From Streptomyces achromogenes (lineage in GTDB: Bacteria > Actinomycetota > Actinomycetes > Streptomycetales > Streptomycetaceae), in NCBI RefSeq assembly GCF_030816715.1, contig NZ_JAUSYH010000001.1, positions 7,564,001 to 7,628,000 of the forward strand: DNA of 64,000 nucleotides, read 5' to 3'. Position 1 is the first letter of the stretch. Every line of letters starts with the position of its first letter. The notes under the pieces were generated by a model, which did no database searches, was not told where the DNA came from, and saw only the letters and a program-made list of their open reading frames with translations. A program made the translations under genes and the position numbers. Positions 8,439-17,082 of the stretch are shown here, one piece after another.

Positions 8439-9374
8439 TCAGTGGCAGAGCCGCGCCTCGTGTTCGGCGTGCCCGCTCGGCTCCAGCTGGAAGGTGCAGT
8501 GCTCCACGTCGAAGTGGTCGCCCAGGCAGCCCTGGAGCTCGTGCAGCATCTTCTCGTGGCCGATCGCGTTGAGCGCCTCCGAGCTCACCACCACGTGCGC
8601 CGACAGCACCGGCATGCCCGAGGTGATCGTCCAGGCGTGCAGGTCGTGGACGTCCTCCACCCCGTCCAGAGCGAGGATGTGGGACCGCACCTCGGCCATG
8701 TCGACGTCCTTGGGGGCCGACTCCAGCAGCACGTCGAGCGTCTCGCGCAGCAGCTTCACGGTCCGCGGCACGATCATCAGGCCGATGACCAGCGAGGCGA
8801 TCGGGTCGGCGGTCTGCCAGCCGGTGGTCAGGATCACCGCCGCCGAGATCAGCACCGCCACCGAGCCGAGCGCGTCGGCGGCCACCTCCAGGAATGCCCC
8901 GCGCACGTTCAGGCTCTCCGCCTGGCCGCGCATCAGCAGGGTCAGCGACACCATGTTCGCCGCCAGGCCGATCGCGCCGAACCAGATCATCAGCCCGCCC
9001 TCGGTGGCGGCCGGCGTGAAGAACCGCTGGACCGCCTCGTACAGGACGTAACCGCCCACCCCGAGCAGCAGCAGACAGTTGGCGAGGGCTGCCAGGATCT
9101 CGGCGCGGGCGAGCCCGAAGGTGCGGTTCGCGCTCGGCGGCCGGCCCGCGAAGTGGATGGCGAGCAGCGCCATGCCCAGCCCCAGCGCGTCCGTCGCCAT
9201 GTGCGCCGCGTCCGCGACCAGCGCCAGGGAGTCCGCGAGCACCCCGCCGACGATCTCCACCACCATGACGCCGAGCGTGATCGCCAGAGCGCCGCGCAGC
9301 CTGCCGCGGTACGCCGCCGCGGCGGTGCCGGTGGGCGCTGCGTGCGTGTGGCCGTGGTCGTGCCCAGCCCCCAT
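8439..9374 (-). CDS. Cation diffusion facilitator (CDF) family transporter
   Basis: 311 aa. The His-rich start GHDHGHTHA is followed by six predicted membrane helices: LAITLGVMVVEIVGGVLADS, ALVADAAHMATDALGLGMA, ANCLLLLGVGGYVLYEA, IWFGAIGLAANMVSLTLLM, a fifth around GSVAVLISAAVIL, and a sixth in IASLVIGLMIVP. Metal site A residues appear as ADAAHMATDA (D and H) and VAADALGS. A cytosolic C-terminal domain (VHDLHAWTITSG) completes the family plan. CDF proteins export zinc, cobalt, nickel or related divalent cations by proton exchange; the metal is not determined. The HxxxD-type second site and the His-rich N-terminus favour zinc or cobalt (inference). Confidence 0.93.
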   Translation of the reverse strand: MGAGHDHGHTHAAPTGTAAAAYRGRLRGALAITLGVMVVEIVGGVLADSLALVADAAHMATDALGLGMALLAIHFAGRPPSANRTFGLARAEILAALANCLLLLGVGGYVLYEAVQRFFTPAATEGGLMIWFGAIGLAANMVSLTLLMRGQAESLNVRGAFLEVAADALGSVAVLISAAVILTTGWQTADPIASLVIGLMIVPRTVKLLRETLDVLLESAPKDVDMAEVRSHILALDGVEDVHDLHAWTITSGMPVLSAHVVVSSEALNAIGHEKMLHELQGCLGDHFDVEHCTFQLEPSGHAEHEARLCH

Positions 9375-9424
9375 GGAAACAGCCTTCCTGTGGTCCGTGC
9401 GTGCTGCCCGGGCTCACAGTGAAC

Positions 9425-9439
9425 TACGGGTGGGGGGTA
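9425..9439. promoter_or_regulatory. Possible metal-regulator operator upstream of the CDF gene
   Basis: The 15-base element tacgggtggggggta lies 50-65 bases upstream of the CDF start. A TAC/GTA frame around G/C tracts recalls operators of CsoR/RcnR-type metal sensors. This is suggestive only: no such regulator is encoded nearby. Confidence 0.25.
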
Positions 9440-9519
9440 TCCGGCAACGCGGCACTGAACACCGTTGTCATGTGCCCTGACCTGCGGAAACGAAGTGCAG
9501 GTCAGGACGTTTCACCCGG

Positions 9520-10488
9520 TCAGGAGCGGTGCAGCCGCCAGCCCTGCCACGCCGACTCGACCATCTCCCGTACCCCTCGCCGGGCCGTCCACCCCAGTTC
9601 CCGGGCCGCCAGTCCCGCCGCGGCCACCGCGCGCGGCGCGTCCCCGGGCCTGCGCCCCTCGACGACCGCCGGGCGGGTGTCGCCGGTGACCTCGCCGATG
9701 AGGGTGACCAGCTCGCGCACCGAGACGCCCTCGCCCCGGCCGATGTTCACCGTCAGGTCGCCCGCCGCGTCCGGCGCGCTCAGCCGCCGGGCCGCCGCGA
9801 GATGGGCCTCGGCCAGGTCCGCCACGTGGATGTAGTCCCGCACGCACGTCCCGTCCGGCGTCGGGTAGTCGGCGCCGAAGATCCGCGGGGCCTCGTCGCG
9901 GGTGAGCCGGTCGAAGACCATCGGCACCACGTTGAAGATCCCGGTGTCGGCCAGCTCGGGCGCCGCCGCCCCGGCCACGTTGAAGTAGCGCAGACACGTC
10001 GTCGCGATGCCGTGCGCCTGCCCCGCCGCCCGCACCAGCCACTCTCCGGCGAGCTTGGTCTCGCCGTACGGGTTCACCGGAGCGCACGGGGTGTCCTCGG
10101 TGATGAGGTCCACATCGGGATTGCCGTAGACGGCCGCGGAGGAGGAGAACAGGAACCGCCGGATCCCGGCCTCGGCGACCGCCTCGAGCAGCGTGGCGAG
10201 ACCGCCCACGTTGTCCCGGTAGTAACGGGTGGGCCGCGCCATCGACTCGCCGACCTGCTTGTGCGCGGCCAGGTGCACCACACCGGTCACGGCGTGCTCC
10301 GCGAGGGTCTTCCCGAGCAGGTCGGCGTCGAGTGCCGAGCCCCTGACGAGCGGGACGTCCGCCCCGAGCCGGGCGGTGACGCCGGACGAGAGGTCGTCCA
10401 GGACGACGACCCTTTCGCCGGCCCCCGTCACGGCCCGCGCCACATGTGCCCCAATGTATCCGGCTCCGCCGGTGATCAGCCACGTCAT
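9520..10488 (-). CDS. galE: UDP-glucose 4-epimerase
   Basis: 322 aa, extended short-chain dehydrogenase fold. The NAD-binding start is MTWLITGGAGYIGAHV. The catalytic set comprises SSSAAVYG (Ser) and NPYGETKLAGE (Tyr-x-x-x-Lys). The sugar-binding block is LRYFNVAGA, and GTCVRDYIHVADLAEAH near residue 215 is characteristic of GalE. It interconverts UDP-glucose and UDP-galactose. It diverges from the surface-polymer operon starting at 10817 and could supply its sugar nucleotide, though GalE also serves primary metabolism. The start at ATG 10488 is clear from the family. Confidence 0.93.
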   Translation of the reverse strand: MTWLITGGAGYIGAHVARAVTGAGERVVVLDDLSSGVTARLGADVPLVRGSALDADLLGKTLAEHAVTGVVHLAAHKQVGESMARPTRYYRDNVGGLATLLEAVAEAGIRRFLFSSSAAVYGNPDVDLITEDTPCAPVNPYGETKLAGEWLVRAAGQAHGIATTCLRYFNVAGAAAPELADTGIFNVVPMVFDRLTRDEAPRIFGADYPTPDGTCVRDYIHVADLAEAHLAAARRLSAPDAAGDLTVNIGRGEGVSVRELVTLIGEVTGDTRPAVVEGRRPGDAPRAVAAAGLAARELGWTARRGVREMVESAWQGWRLHRS

Positions 10489-10816
10489 GCCTGTGACCCT
10501 ATGCCGACCGCGGTCAGGGCCCGGGCCGCGGGCGGTGTCCCGGATGTCGGCTCCGGGCGGCGCGGTTTGTCGGCCGGGCCGCCGATCACCCATGATGATC
10601 TCGGCGAAGGCCGGTTCCACCGGGGGACGGTGGCGCCGGGGACCGTGTCGGCCGTGCCGCAACGGGCGGTGAACGCGGCCTTCCCGGCATCCGATAGCCT
10701 CTGCCGACATGCCGCCCGCCTGGTGCGGCGCCGGTGAGGTCGCCGGTGCAGCCAAGGGGCGCCCCCCATCGTTCATGACCGGCGTGAAGCGCGCCGGACC
10801 CAGGGAGTGAGTTCGG
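10489..10816. other. Divergent intergenic region, galE and polymer operon
   Basis: 328 bases with no supported gene. It must hold promoters for galE (leftward) and for the seven-gene operon (rightward). No clear -35/-10 pair stands out on either strand. The only firm element is GGGAG just before the TTG start at 10817. Confidence 0.6.
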
Positions 10817-12619
10817 TTGTCGACCGCCATCCTCACCGGCTCGCCGGTCCCCGGATCGTCGATCGAGGGCGACCTGCGGTCCCTCGGCTTCGACGTCCTG
10901 ACCGCCTCCGACGCCGGTGACGCCGAGGCACTCCTCGCCGCCGTCCCCGGCGACCAGCGCGTCGCCGTCGTGGACGCCCGCTTCGTCGGGCACGAGCACG
11001 CGCTGCGCCTGGGACTCACCGACCCCCGCTTCCCGCTCGCCGCGATCCCGGGCGCGCTGACCGCGCAGCCGGCCGGCCGGCAGGCCCTGACCCGCGCGAT
11101 GGCCCGCGAGAACTCCGCGAGCGGCGGCACCCTGCTGGCCGTCGAGAGCCTCGCCGACCGGGTGGTCGCCGCCCTCGACGCCGACGGCGCCGGCGTGCAC
11201 CGCCCCGAACTGGGCAGCCTGGTCGCGCAGGTGCCCGTCGACCCGCAGACCCGCAACGAGGCACGGCAGGCCGTGGCCGCCCTGGACGACGAGGCGGTGC
11301 GCCTGAAGTCGGCCGTCAAGGCCCGCGACGGCTTCTTCACCACCTACTTCATCAGCCCGTACTCCCGCTACATCGCCCGCTGGTGCGCCCGCCGAGGTCT
11401 GACCCCGAACCAGGTCACCACCGCCTCGCTGATCACCGCGCTGATCGCGGCGGGCTGCGCGGCCACCGGCACCCGCGGCGGGTTCGTCGCGGCCGGCGTC
11501 CTGCTGATCGCCTCCTTCGTCCTGGACTGCACCGACGGACAGCTCGCCCGCTACTCCCTGCAGTACTCCACCCTGGGCGCCTGGCTCGACGCCACCTTCG
11601 ACCGGGCCAAGGAGTACGCCTACTACGCGGGTCTCGCCCTGGGGGCCGCCCGCGGCGGCGACGACGTGTGGGCGCTCGCGCTGGGCGCCATGGTCCTGCA
11701 GACCTGCCGGCACGTCGTGGACTTCTCCTTCAACGAGGCCAACCACGACGCCACCGCCAACACCAGCCCCACCGCCGCCCTCTCCGACAAGCTCGACAGC
11801 GTCGGCTGGACGGTCTGGGTGCGGCGGATGATAGTCCTGCCCATCGGCGAACGATGGGCCATGATCGCCGTGCTGACCGCGGTCACCACCCCCCGCATCA
11901 CCTTCTACGCGCTGCTCGTCGGCTGCGCCTTCGCGGCGACGTACACCACGGCGGGGCGCGTCCTGCGCTCGCTGACCCGCAAGGCCAGGCGGACGGACCG
12001 GGCGGCGCAGGCGCTGGCGGACCTCGCGGACAGCGGGCCGCTGACCGAGGCGCTGGTCCGCCTCCTTCCCGGCAAGCCCCGGCCGACCGCGCCCCTCAGC
12101 GCCGCCGTGGGCGCCGTCCTGGTCACCCTGGGGGCCTGGATGTGGGGCCCGAGCTGGTGGGTCGTCCTGATGGCCGGCGCGTACGCGCTGGCGTCCGCCG
12201 AGGCCGTCGCCCATCCCCTCAAGGGCGCCCTCGACTGGCTGATCCCCCCGCTGTTCCGCGCCGCCGAGTACGGCACGGTCCTGATCCTCGCGGCCCGGGC
12301 CGACGTGGATGGAGCGCTCCCCGCGGCTTTCGGGCTGGTCGCCGCCGTCGCCTACCATCACTACGACACGGTGTACCGCATCCGCGGCGACGCCGGAGCG
12401 CCGCCGGCCTGGCTGGTGCGCACCGTCGGGGGGCAGGAGGGGCGGACGCTGCTCGTGGCCGTGCTGGCCGCGCTGCTCACCGCTTCGCAGTTCACGGTCG
12501 CGCTCACGGTCCTCGCCGTGGCCGTCGCCGTGCTGGTGCTCCTCGAGAGCATCCGCTTCTGGGTGGCCGCCCACAAGGGCGGCGCTCCCGCCGTACACGA
12601 TGAAGGAGAACCCGCATGA
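10817..12619 (+). CDS. CDP-alcohol phosphatidyltransferase with N- and C-terminal extensions
   Basis: 600 aa from TTG 10817, preceded by GGGAG. Residues 1-150 are soluble and look like a degenerate nucleotidyltransferase-type domain. Residues 155-200 (KARDGFFTTYFISPYSRYIA, then RGLTPNQVT) lead into the membrane-embedded transferase. The full CDP-alcohol motif DCTDGQLAR-x8-GAWLDATFD, with all four Asp, lies near residue 238-265. After the core, four or more extra hydrophobic segments follow (residues 430-590). The layout recalls inositol-phosphate cytidylyltransferase/phosphotransferase fusions, with an added membrane tail that may match the domain I recall as DUF5941. It would transfer a phospho-alcohol from a CDP donor. 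The acceptor is unknown. The next gene overlaps by ATGA. Confidence 0.85.
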   Translation: MSTAILTGSPVPGSSIEGDLRSLGFDVLTASDAGDAEALLAAVPGDQRVAVVDARFVGHEHALRLGLTDPRFPLAAIPGALTAQPAGRQALTRAMARENSASGGTLLAVESLADRVVAALDADGAGVHRPELGSLVAQVPVDPQTRNEARQAVAALDDEAVRLKSAVKARDGFFTTYFISPYSRYIARWCARRGLTPNQVTTASLITALIAAGCAATGTRGGFVAAGVLLIASFVLDCTDGQLARYSLQYSTLGAWLDATFDRAKEYAYYAGLALGAARGGDDVWALALGAMVLQTCRHVVDFSFNEANHDATANTSPTAALSDKLDSVGWTVWVRRMIVLPIGERWAMIAVLTAVTTPRITFYALLVGCAFAATYTTAGRVLRSLTRKARRTDRAAQALADLADSGPLTEALVRLLPGKPRPTAPLSAAVGAVLVTLGAWMWGPSWWVVLMAGAYALASAEAVAHPLKGALDWLIPPLFRAAEYGTVLILAARADVDGALPAAFGLVAAVAYHHYDTVYRIRGDAGAPPAWLVRTVGGQEGRTLLVAVLAALLTASQFTVALTVLAVAVAVLVLLESIRFWVAAHKGGAPAVHDEGEPA

Positions 12620-13368
12620 TCGGCCTCGTGCTGGCGGCCGGCGCCGGACGGCGTCTGCGCCCCTACACCGACAGCCTGCCCAAGGCGCTGGTGCCGGTGG
12701 GGCCCGCGGGCATAGAAGGCGAGCCCACGGTCCTGGACCTGACGCTCGGCAACTTCGCCGAGATCGGGCTGACCGAGGTCGCGGTCATCGTCGGCTACCG
12801 CAAGGAGGCCGTGTACGCGCGCAAGGCGGCGCTGGAGGCGAAGTACGGCCTCAAGATCACCCTCATCGACAACGACAAGGCCGAGGAGTGGAACAACGCC
12901 TACTCCCTGTGGTGCGGTCGTGACGCCCTCAAGGACGGCGTGATCCTCGCCAACGGCGACACGGTGCACCCGGTCTCCGTCGAGCGGACGCTGCTCGCCG
13001 CCCGCGGCGAGGGCAGGAAGATCATCCTCGCGCTGGACACCGTGAAGTCCCTCGCGGACGAGGAGATGAAGGTCGTCGTCGACCCCGAGAAGGGCATGAC
13101 GAAGATCACCAAGCTGATGGACCCGGCCGAGGCCACCGGCGAGTACATCGGCGTCACCCTCATCGAGGGCGACGCGGCCCCCGAACTGGCCGACGCGCTC
13201 AAGACGGTGTGGGAGACCGATCCGCAGCAGTTCTACGAGCACGGATACCAGGAACTGGTGAACCGCGGCTTCCGCATCGACGTGGCGCCGATCGGCGACG
13301 TCAAGTGGGTGGAGATCGACAACCACGACGATCTCGCCCGCGGACGGGAGATCGCGTGCCAGTACTGA
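12616..13368 (+). CDS. Sugar/choline-type nucleotidyltransferase (probable cytidylyltransferase)
   Basis: 250 aa, Rossmann-like NTP-transferase fold. The signature loop is GLVLAAGAGRRLRPYTDSLP followed by KALVPV at residues 3-29. The metal-binding Asp is in VILANGDTVHP, and KWVEIDNHDDLARGREI is near the C-terminus. It resembles phosphocholine and inositol-phosphate cytidylyltransferases (LicC type) more than the long hexose-1-phosphate enzymes. It would convert a phospho-alcohol plus CTP to a CDP-alcohol, which two CDP-alcohol transferases in the same operon could use. The ATG at 12616 overlaps the previous stop by four bases and follows an AAGGAG site, indicating tight coupling. The actual alcohol is unknown. 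Confidence 0.85.
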   Translation: MIGLVLAAGAGRRLRPYTDSLPKALVPVGPAGIEGEPTVLDLTLGNFAEIGLTEVAVIVGYRKEAVYARKAALEAKYGLKITLIDNDKAEEWNNAYSLWCGRDALKDGVILANGDTVHPVSVERTLLAARGEGRKIILALDTVKSLADEEMKVVVDPEKGMTKITKLMDPAEATGEYIGVTLIEGDAAPELADALKTVWETDPQQFYEHGYQELVNRGFRIDVAPIGDVKWVEIDNHDDLARGREIACQY

Positions 13369-14417
13369 CCCGGCTGATCCCCTCACCGGTCGTCGTGGAC
13401 ATCCGCCCGGGTGCCCTGGACGACCTGGTCGGGGTCCTCGCCGACGAGCGCATCTCGCACTCGGGCAAGCTCGCGATCGCCGTCAGCGGCGGCTCGGGCG
13501 CCCGGCTGCGCGAGCGCCTCACCCCGGCCCTGTCCGGCGCCACCTGGTACGAGGTGGGCGGCGGCACCCTCGACGACGCCGTCCAGCTGGCCGGCGACAT
13601 AAAGGCCGGCCACTACGACGCCGTCGTGGGTCTGGGCGGCGGCAAGATCATCGACTGCGCCAAGTTCGCCGCGGCGCGGGTGGGACTGCCGCTGGTCGCC
13701 GTGCCGACGAACCTCGCGCACGACGGCCTGTGCTCGCCGGTCGCCACCCTCGACAACGACGCGGGCCGCGGCTCCTACGGAGTGCCGAACCCGATCGCCG
13801 TCGTGATCGACCTGGACGTCATCCGCGAGGCCCCGGTGCGTTTCGTGCGCGCCGGCATCGGCGACGCGGTGTCCAACATCTCGGCGATCGCCGACTGGGA
13901 GCTCGCCAACCGGGTCAAGGGCGAGAAGATCGACGGTCTCGCGGCCGCGATCGCCCGGCAGGCCGGCGAGGCCGTGCTGCGGCACCCGGGCGGCGTCGGC
14001 GACACCGGCTTCCTCCAGGTGCTGGCCGAGGCGCTGGTGCTCAGCGGCATCGCGATGTCGGTGTCGGGCGACTCCCGCCCCTCCTCCGGCGCGTGCCACG
14101 AGATCAACCACGCCTTCGACCTGCTCTTCCCCCGGCGGGCCGCCGCCCACGGGGAGCAGTGCGGACTCGGGGCGGCCTTCGCGATGTACCTGCGCGGCGC
14201 CCACGAGGAGTCCGCCTACATGGCCCAGGTGCTGCGCCGGCACGGACTGCCCGTCCTGCCCGAGGAGATCGGCTTCACGGTGGACGAGTTCGTCCGCGTC
14301 GTGGGGTTCGCTCCCGAGACCCGGCCGGGCCGCTACACGATCCTCGAACACCTCGACCTCAAGCCCGACCAGATCAAGGACGTCTACACCGAATATGTCA
14401 AGGCCATCGGTAGCTGA
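13356..14417 (+). CDS. Iron-containing alcohol dehydrogenase family / glycerol-1-phosphate dehydrogenase-like
   Basis: 353 aa from GTG 13356, inside the end of the previous gene and preceded by GGGAG. The NAD(P)-binding region is AVVGLGGGKIIDCAKFAA near residue 90-107, followed by VPTNLAHDGLCSPVA. Metal-ligand segments are GIGDAVSNISAIADWELA (Asp) and ACHEINHAFD plus HGEQCG (His). These are the features of the EgsA/AraM group of the dehydroquinate-synthase-like superfamily. Known relatives reduce dihydroxyacetone phosphate to sn-glycerol-1-phosphate. In this operon it probably makes the phosphorylated polyol that the cytidylyltransferase then activates (inference). Exact substrate unproven. 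Confidence 0.85.
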   Translation: MPVLTRLIPSPVVVDIRPGALDDLVGVLADERISHSGKLAIAVSGGSGARLRERLTPALSGATWYEVGGGTLDDAVQLAGDIKAGHYDAVVGLGGGKIIDCAKFAAARVGLPLVAVPTNLAHDGLCSPVATLDNDAGRGSYGVPNPIAVVIDLDVIREAPVRFVRAGIGDAVSNISAIADWELANRVKGEKIDGLAAAIARQAGEAVLRHPGGVGDTGFLQVLAEALVLSGIAMSVSGDSRPSSGACHEINHAFDLLFPRRAAAHGEQCGLGAAFAMYLRGAHEESAYMAQVLRRHGLPVLPEEIGFTVDEFVRVVGFAPETRPGRYTILEHLDLKPDQIKDVYTEYVKAIGS

Positions 14418-15174
14418 ACTCAGACCGGTCGTCCACCCCCCGGGGGTGAAGGACCGGCGCAGCGGTGAGCACTGGATGGGACGCCTCTACATGCGTGAGG
14501 TGTCCCTGCGGGTGGACCGCTATCTGGTGAACACCAGGGTCACGCCCAACCAGCTCACGTATCTGATGACCGTCTTCGGGGTGCTCGCGGCCCCGGCCCT
14601 GCTGGTGCCGGGGATCACGGGCGCCGTGCTCGGCGTGGTGTGCGTCCAGATGTACCTGCTGCTGGACTGCGTGGACGGCGAGATCGCGCGCTGGAAGAAG
14701 CAGTACTCGCTGGCCGGGGTCTACCTGGACCGGGTCGGCGCGTACTTGACCGACGCGGCGGTGCTCGTCGGCTTCGGTCTGCGCGCCGCCGACCTGTGGG
14801 GCAGCGGGCGCATCGACTGGCTGTGGGCCTTCCTCGGCACGCTGGCCGCGCTCGGCGCCATCCTGATCAAGGCGGAGACCGACCTCGTCGGCGTCGCCCG
14901 TCATCAGGGCGGGCTGCCGCCGGTCAAGGAGGCGGCGTCCGAGCCGCGCTCCTCCGGCATGGCCCTGGCCCGCCGGGCCGCCGCGGCGCTCAAGTTCCAC
15001 CGGCTGATCCTCGGCATCGAGGCGTCCCTGCTCATCCTGGTCCTGGCCGTGGCCGACCAGGTGCGCGGCGACCTGTTCTTCTCCCGGCTCGGCGTGGCCG
15101 TGCTGGCCGCCATCGCGCTGCTGCAGACGCTGCTGCACCTGGTGTCCATCCTCGTCTCGAGCAGGCTCAAGTGA
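14395..15174 (+). CDS. Second CDP-alcohol phosphatidyltransferase family protein
   Basis: 259 aa; ATG 14395 overlaps the dehydrogenase by 23 bases. It starts with a soluble stretch, then TRVTPNQLTYLMTVFGV and about six membrane segments. The family motif is DCVDGEIAR-x8-GVYLDRVGA near residue 92-118. The first three Asp of the usual D-x2-DG-x2-AR-x8-G-x3-D-x3-D pattern are kept, but the fourth position is Ala (GCG at 14734-14736). The fourth Asp is the proposed general base, so this protein may be altered in mechanism or non-catalytic. Both flanks of the gene overlap neighbours, so co-expression with the first transferase is near certain. Confidence 0.85.
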   Translation: MSRPSVAELRPVVHPPGVKDRRSGEHWMGRLYMREVSLRVDRYLVNTRVTPNQLTYLMTVFGVLAAPALLVPGITGAVLGVVCVQMYLLLDCVDGEIARWKKQYSLAGVYLDRVGAYLTDAAVLVGFGLRAADLWGSGRIDWLWAFLGTLAALGAILIKAETDLVGVARHQGGLPPVKEAASEPRSSGMALARRAAAALKFHRLILGIEASLLILVLAVADQVRGDLFFSRLGVAVLAAIALLQTLLHLVSILVSSRLK

Positions 15175-16055
15175 GCGCGGCGGCGAAGGTCGGCGCGGTC
15201 GTCATCACCATGGGCAACCGCCCCGAGGAGCTGCGCGCCCTGCTCGACTCGATCGCCAAGCAGGACGGCGACCGGGTCGAGGTGGTCGTGGTCGGCAACG
15301 GCGCGCCCGTCCCGGACGTCCCCGAGGGCGTCCGGACGATCGAGCTGCCCGAGAACCTCGGCATCCCCGGCGGCCGCAACGTCGGCATCGAGGCCTTCGG
15401 GCCCGGCGGCCGCGACGTCGACATCCTGCTGTTCCTGGACGACGACGGCCTGCTGGCCCACACGGACACCGCCGAACTGTGCCGCCGCGCCTTCGACGCC
15501 GATCCGGAACTGGGCATCATCAGCTTCCGGATCGCCGACCCGGACACCGGCGTCACCCAGCGCCGCCACGTGCCCCGGCTGCGCGCCTCCGACCCGATGC
15601 GCTCCTCACGGGTCACCACCTTCCTCGGCGGCGCGAACGCCGTCCGCACGAAGGTGCTCGGGCAGGTGGGCGGTCTCCCCGGCGAGTTCTTCTACGCCCA
15701 CGAGGAGACCGACCTGGCGTGGCGGGCGCTCGACGCGGGCTGGATGATCGACTACCGGTCGGACATGGTGCTGTACCACCCGACGACCGCACCCTCACGG
15801 CACGCGGTGTACCACCGCATGGTGGCCCGCAACAGGGTGTGGCTGGCCCGCCGGAACCTGCCCGCCCCGCTGGTCCCGGTCTACCTCGGGGTCTGGCTGC
15901 TGCTCACGCTGGTCCGCCGCCCCTCGGGGCCGGCCCTGAAGGCGTGGTTCGGCGGTTTCCGGGAGGGCTGGAGCACTCCCTGCGGGCCGCGCAGGCCCAT
16001 GAAGTGGCGTACGGTGTGGCGGCTGACCCGGCTGGGCCGGCCTCCGGTGATCTGA
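15171..16055 (+). CDS. Glycosyltransferase family 2
   Basis: 294 aa from GTG 15171 (GTGA overlap with the previous stop). GT-A fold: AVVITMGNRPEELRALLDSI at the start, ENLGIPGGRNVGIEAF, then the DXD-type LLFLDDDGLL near residue 85. The acceptor-side EFFYAHEETDLAWRALDAG has the ED-type catalytic acid region. The arrangement matches rhamnosyl/hexosyltransferases of surface polysaccharide clusters. A C-terminal hydrophobic patch (LVPVYLGVWLLLTLV) suggests membrane association. It would add a sugar to the lipid-linked intermediate inside the cell before export by the ABC transporter encoded next. Donor sugar unknown; galE next door makes UDP-galactose a candidate (inference). Confidence 0.88.
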   Translation: MSAAAKVGAVVITMGNRPEELRALLDSIAKQDGDRVEVVVVGNGAPVPDVPEGVRTIELPENLGIPGGRNVGIEAFGPGGRDVDILLFLDDDGLLAHTDTAELCRRAFDADPELGIISFRIADPDTGVTQRRHVPRLRASDPMRSSRVTTFLGGANAVRTKVLGQVGGLPGEFFYAHEETDLAWRALDAGWMIDYRSDMVLYHPTTAPSRHAVYHRMVARNRVWLARRNLPAPLVPVYLGVWLLLTLVRRPSGPALKAWFGGFREGWSTPCGPRRPMKWRTVWRLTRLGRPPVI

Positions 16056-16152
16056 CAAGCTCGTCCCTGAGGGCCCCGGGACGTACCGCGGGCCCCCGGC
16101 TCATGCGGGTCCCCCCGGGGCTGCGCATCCCGAAGACGAAGGTTTCCTACCT

Positions 16153-17082
16153 GTGAGTGAGACAACGCATGACGTCGGAGTCGCCGTGAGCGCGCTTCCG
16201 TCGCCCGACGAGGGCCTCACGGCGGCGCAGCTGGCAGCCAGGTACGGGCTGGCCGTGAGCGGCGCCCGGCCACCGCTGCGGGAGTACGTCCGCCAGCTGT
16301 GGGGGCGCCGTCACTTCATCCTGGCTTTCTCCCGGGCGAAGTTGGCCGCGCAGTACAGCCAGGCCAAGCTGGGCCAGCTGTGGCAGGTGGCCACGCCCCT
16401 GCTGAACGCGGCCGTGTACTTCATGATCTTCGGCCTGCTCCTCAACGCCAGCCGCGGGATGCCCAAGGACGTGTACATCCCGTTCCTGGTCACGGGCGTC
16501 TTCGTGTTCACCTTCACGCAGACCTCGGTGATGAGCGGCGTCCGGGCGATCTCCGGCAACCTCGGCCTGGTGCGCGCGCTGCACTTCCCGCGCGCCTCGC
16601 TGCCGATCTCCTTCGCGCTGCAGCAGCTCCAGCAGCTGCTGTACTCGATGCTGGTGCTGTTCGCCGTGGTGATCGGCATGGGCAGCTACCCGGACCTGTC
16701 CTGGACGCTGATCGTCCCGGTGCTGGCCCTGCAGTTCTGCTTCAACACCGGCCTGGCGCTGGTGTTCGCGCGGGCCGGCGCCAAGACCCCCGACCTGGCG
16801 CAGCTGATGCCGTTCGTGATGCGCACGTGGATGTACGCCTCCGGCGTGATGTTCTCCATCCCCGTCTTCCTCGCGGACAAGCCGCAGTGGGTGGCGAACG
16901 TCCTGCAGTGGAACCCCGCCGCGATCTACATGGACCTCATGCGCTTCGCGCTCATCGAGGAGTACGGCGCGGAGAACCTGCCCGACCATGTGTGGGCGGT
17001 CGCGGGCGGCTGGGCGGTCCTCATGGCCGTCGGCGGGTTCGTGTACTTCTGGAAGGCGGAGGAGAGGTACGGCCGTGGTTGA
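16153..17082 (+). CDS. ABC-2 type polysaccharide/teichoic-acid export permease
   Basis: 309 aa from GTG 16153. It has a cytosolic N-terminal 65 residues, then six membrane helices, including NAAVYFMIFGLLLNASRG and LYSMLVLFAVVIGMGSY; a further one lies around VGGFVYFWKA. The segment AKLGQLWQVATPLLNAAVYF is characteristic of the Wzm/TagG group. Such permeases move lipid-linked polysaccharide or teichoic acid across the membrane together with a TagH/Wzt-type ATPase, which is encoded next with an 8-base overlap. The 97 bases separating it from the glycosyltransferase contain GC-rich inverted repeats but no convincing terminator. Confidence 0.9.
   Translation: MSETTHDVGVAVSALPSPDEGLTAAQLAARYGLAVSGARPPLREYVRQLWGRRHFILAFSRAKLAAQYSQAKLGQLWQVATPLLNAAVYFMIFGLLLNASRGMPKDVYIPFLVTGVFVFTFTQTSVMSGVRAISGNLGLVRALHFPRASLPISFALQQLQQLLYSMLVLFAVVIGMGSYPDLSWTLIVPVLALQFCFNTGLALVFARAGAKTPDLAQLMPFVMRTWMYASGVMFSIPVFLADKPQWVANVLQWNPAAIYMDLMRFALIEEYGAENLPDHVWAVAGGWAVLMAVGGFVYFWKAEERYGRG

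Noticed and set aside
16056..16152. Terminator between the glycosyltransferase and the ABC permease genes
   Set aside because: Inverted repeats of ggccc type are present but imperfect and short; the operon function argues for read-through.
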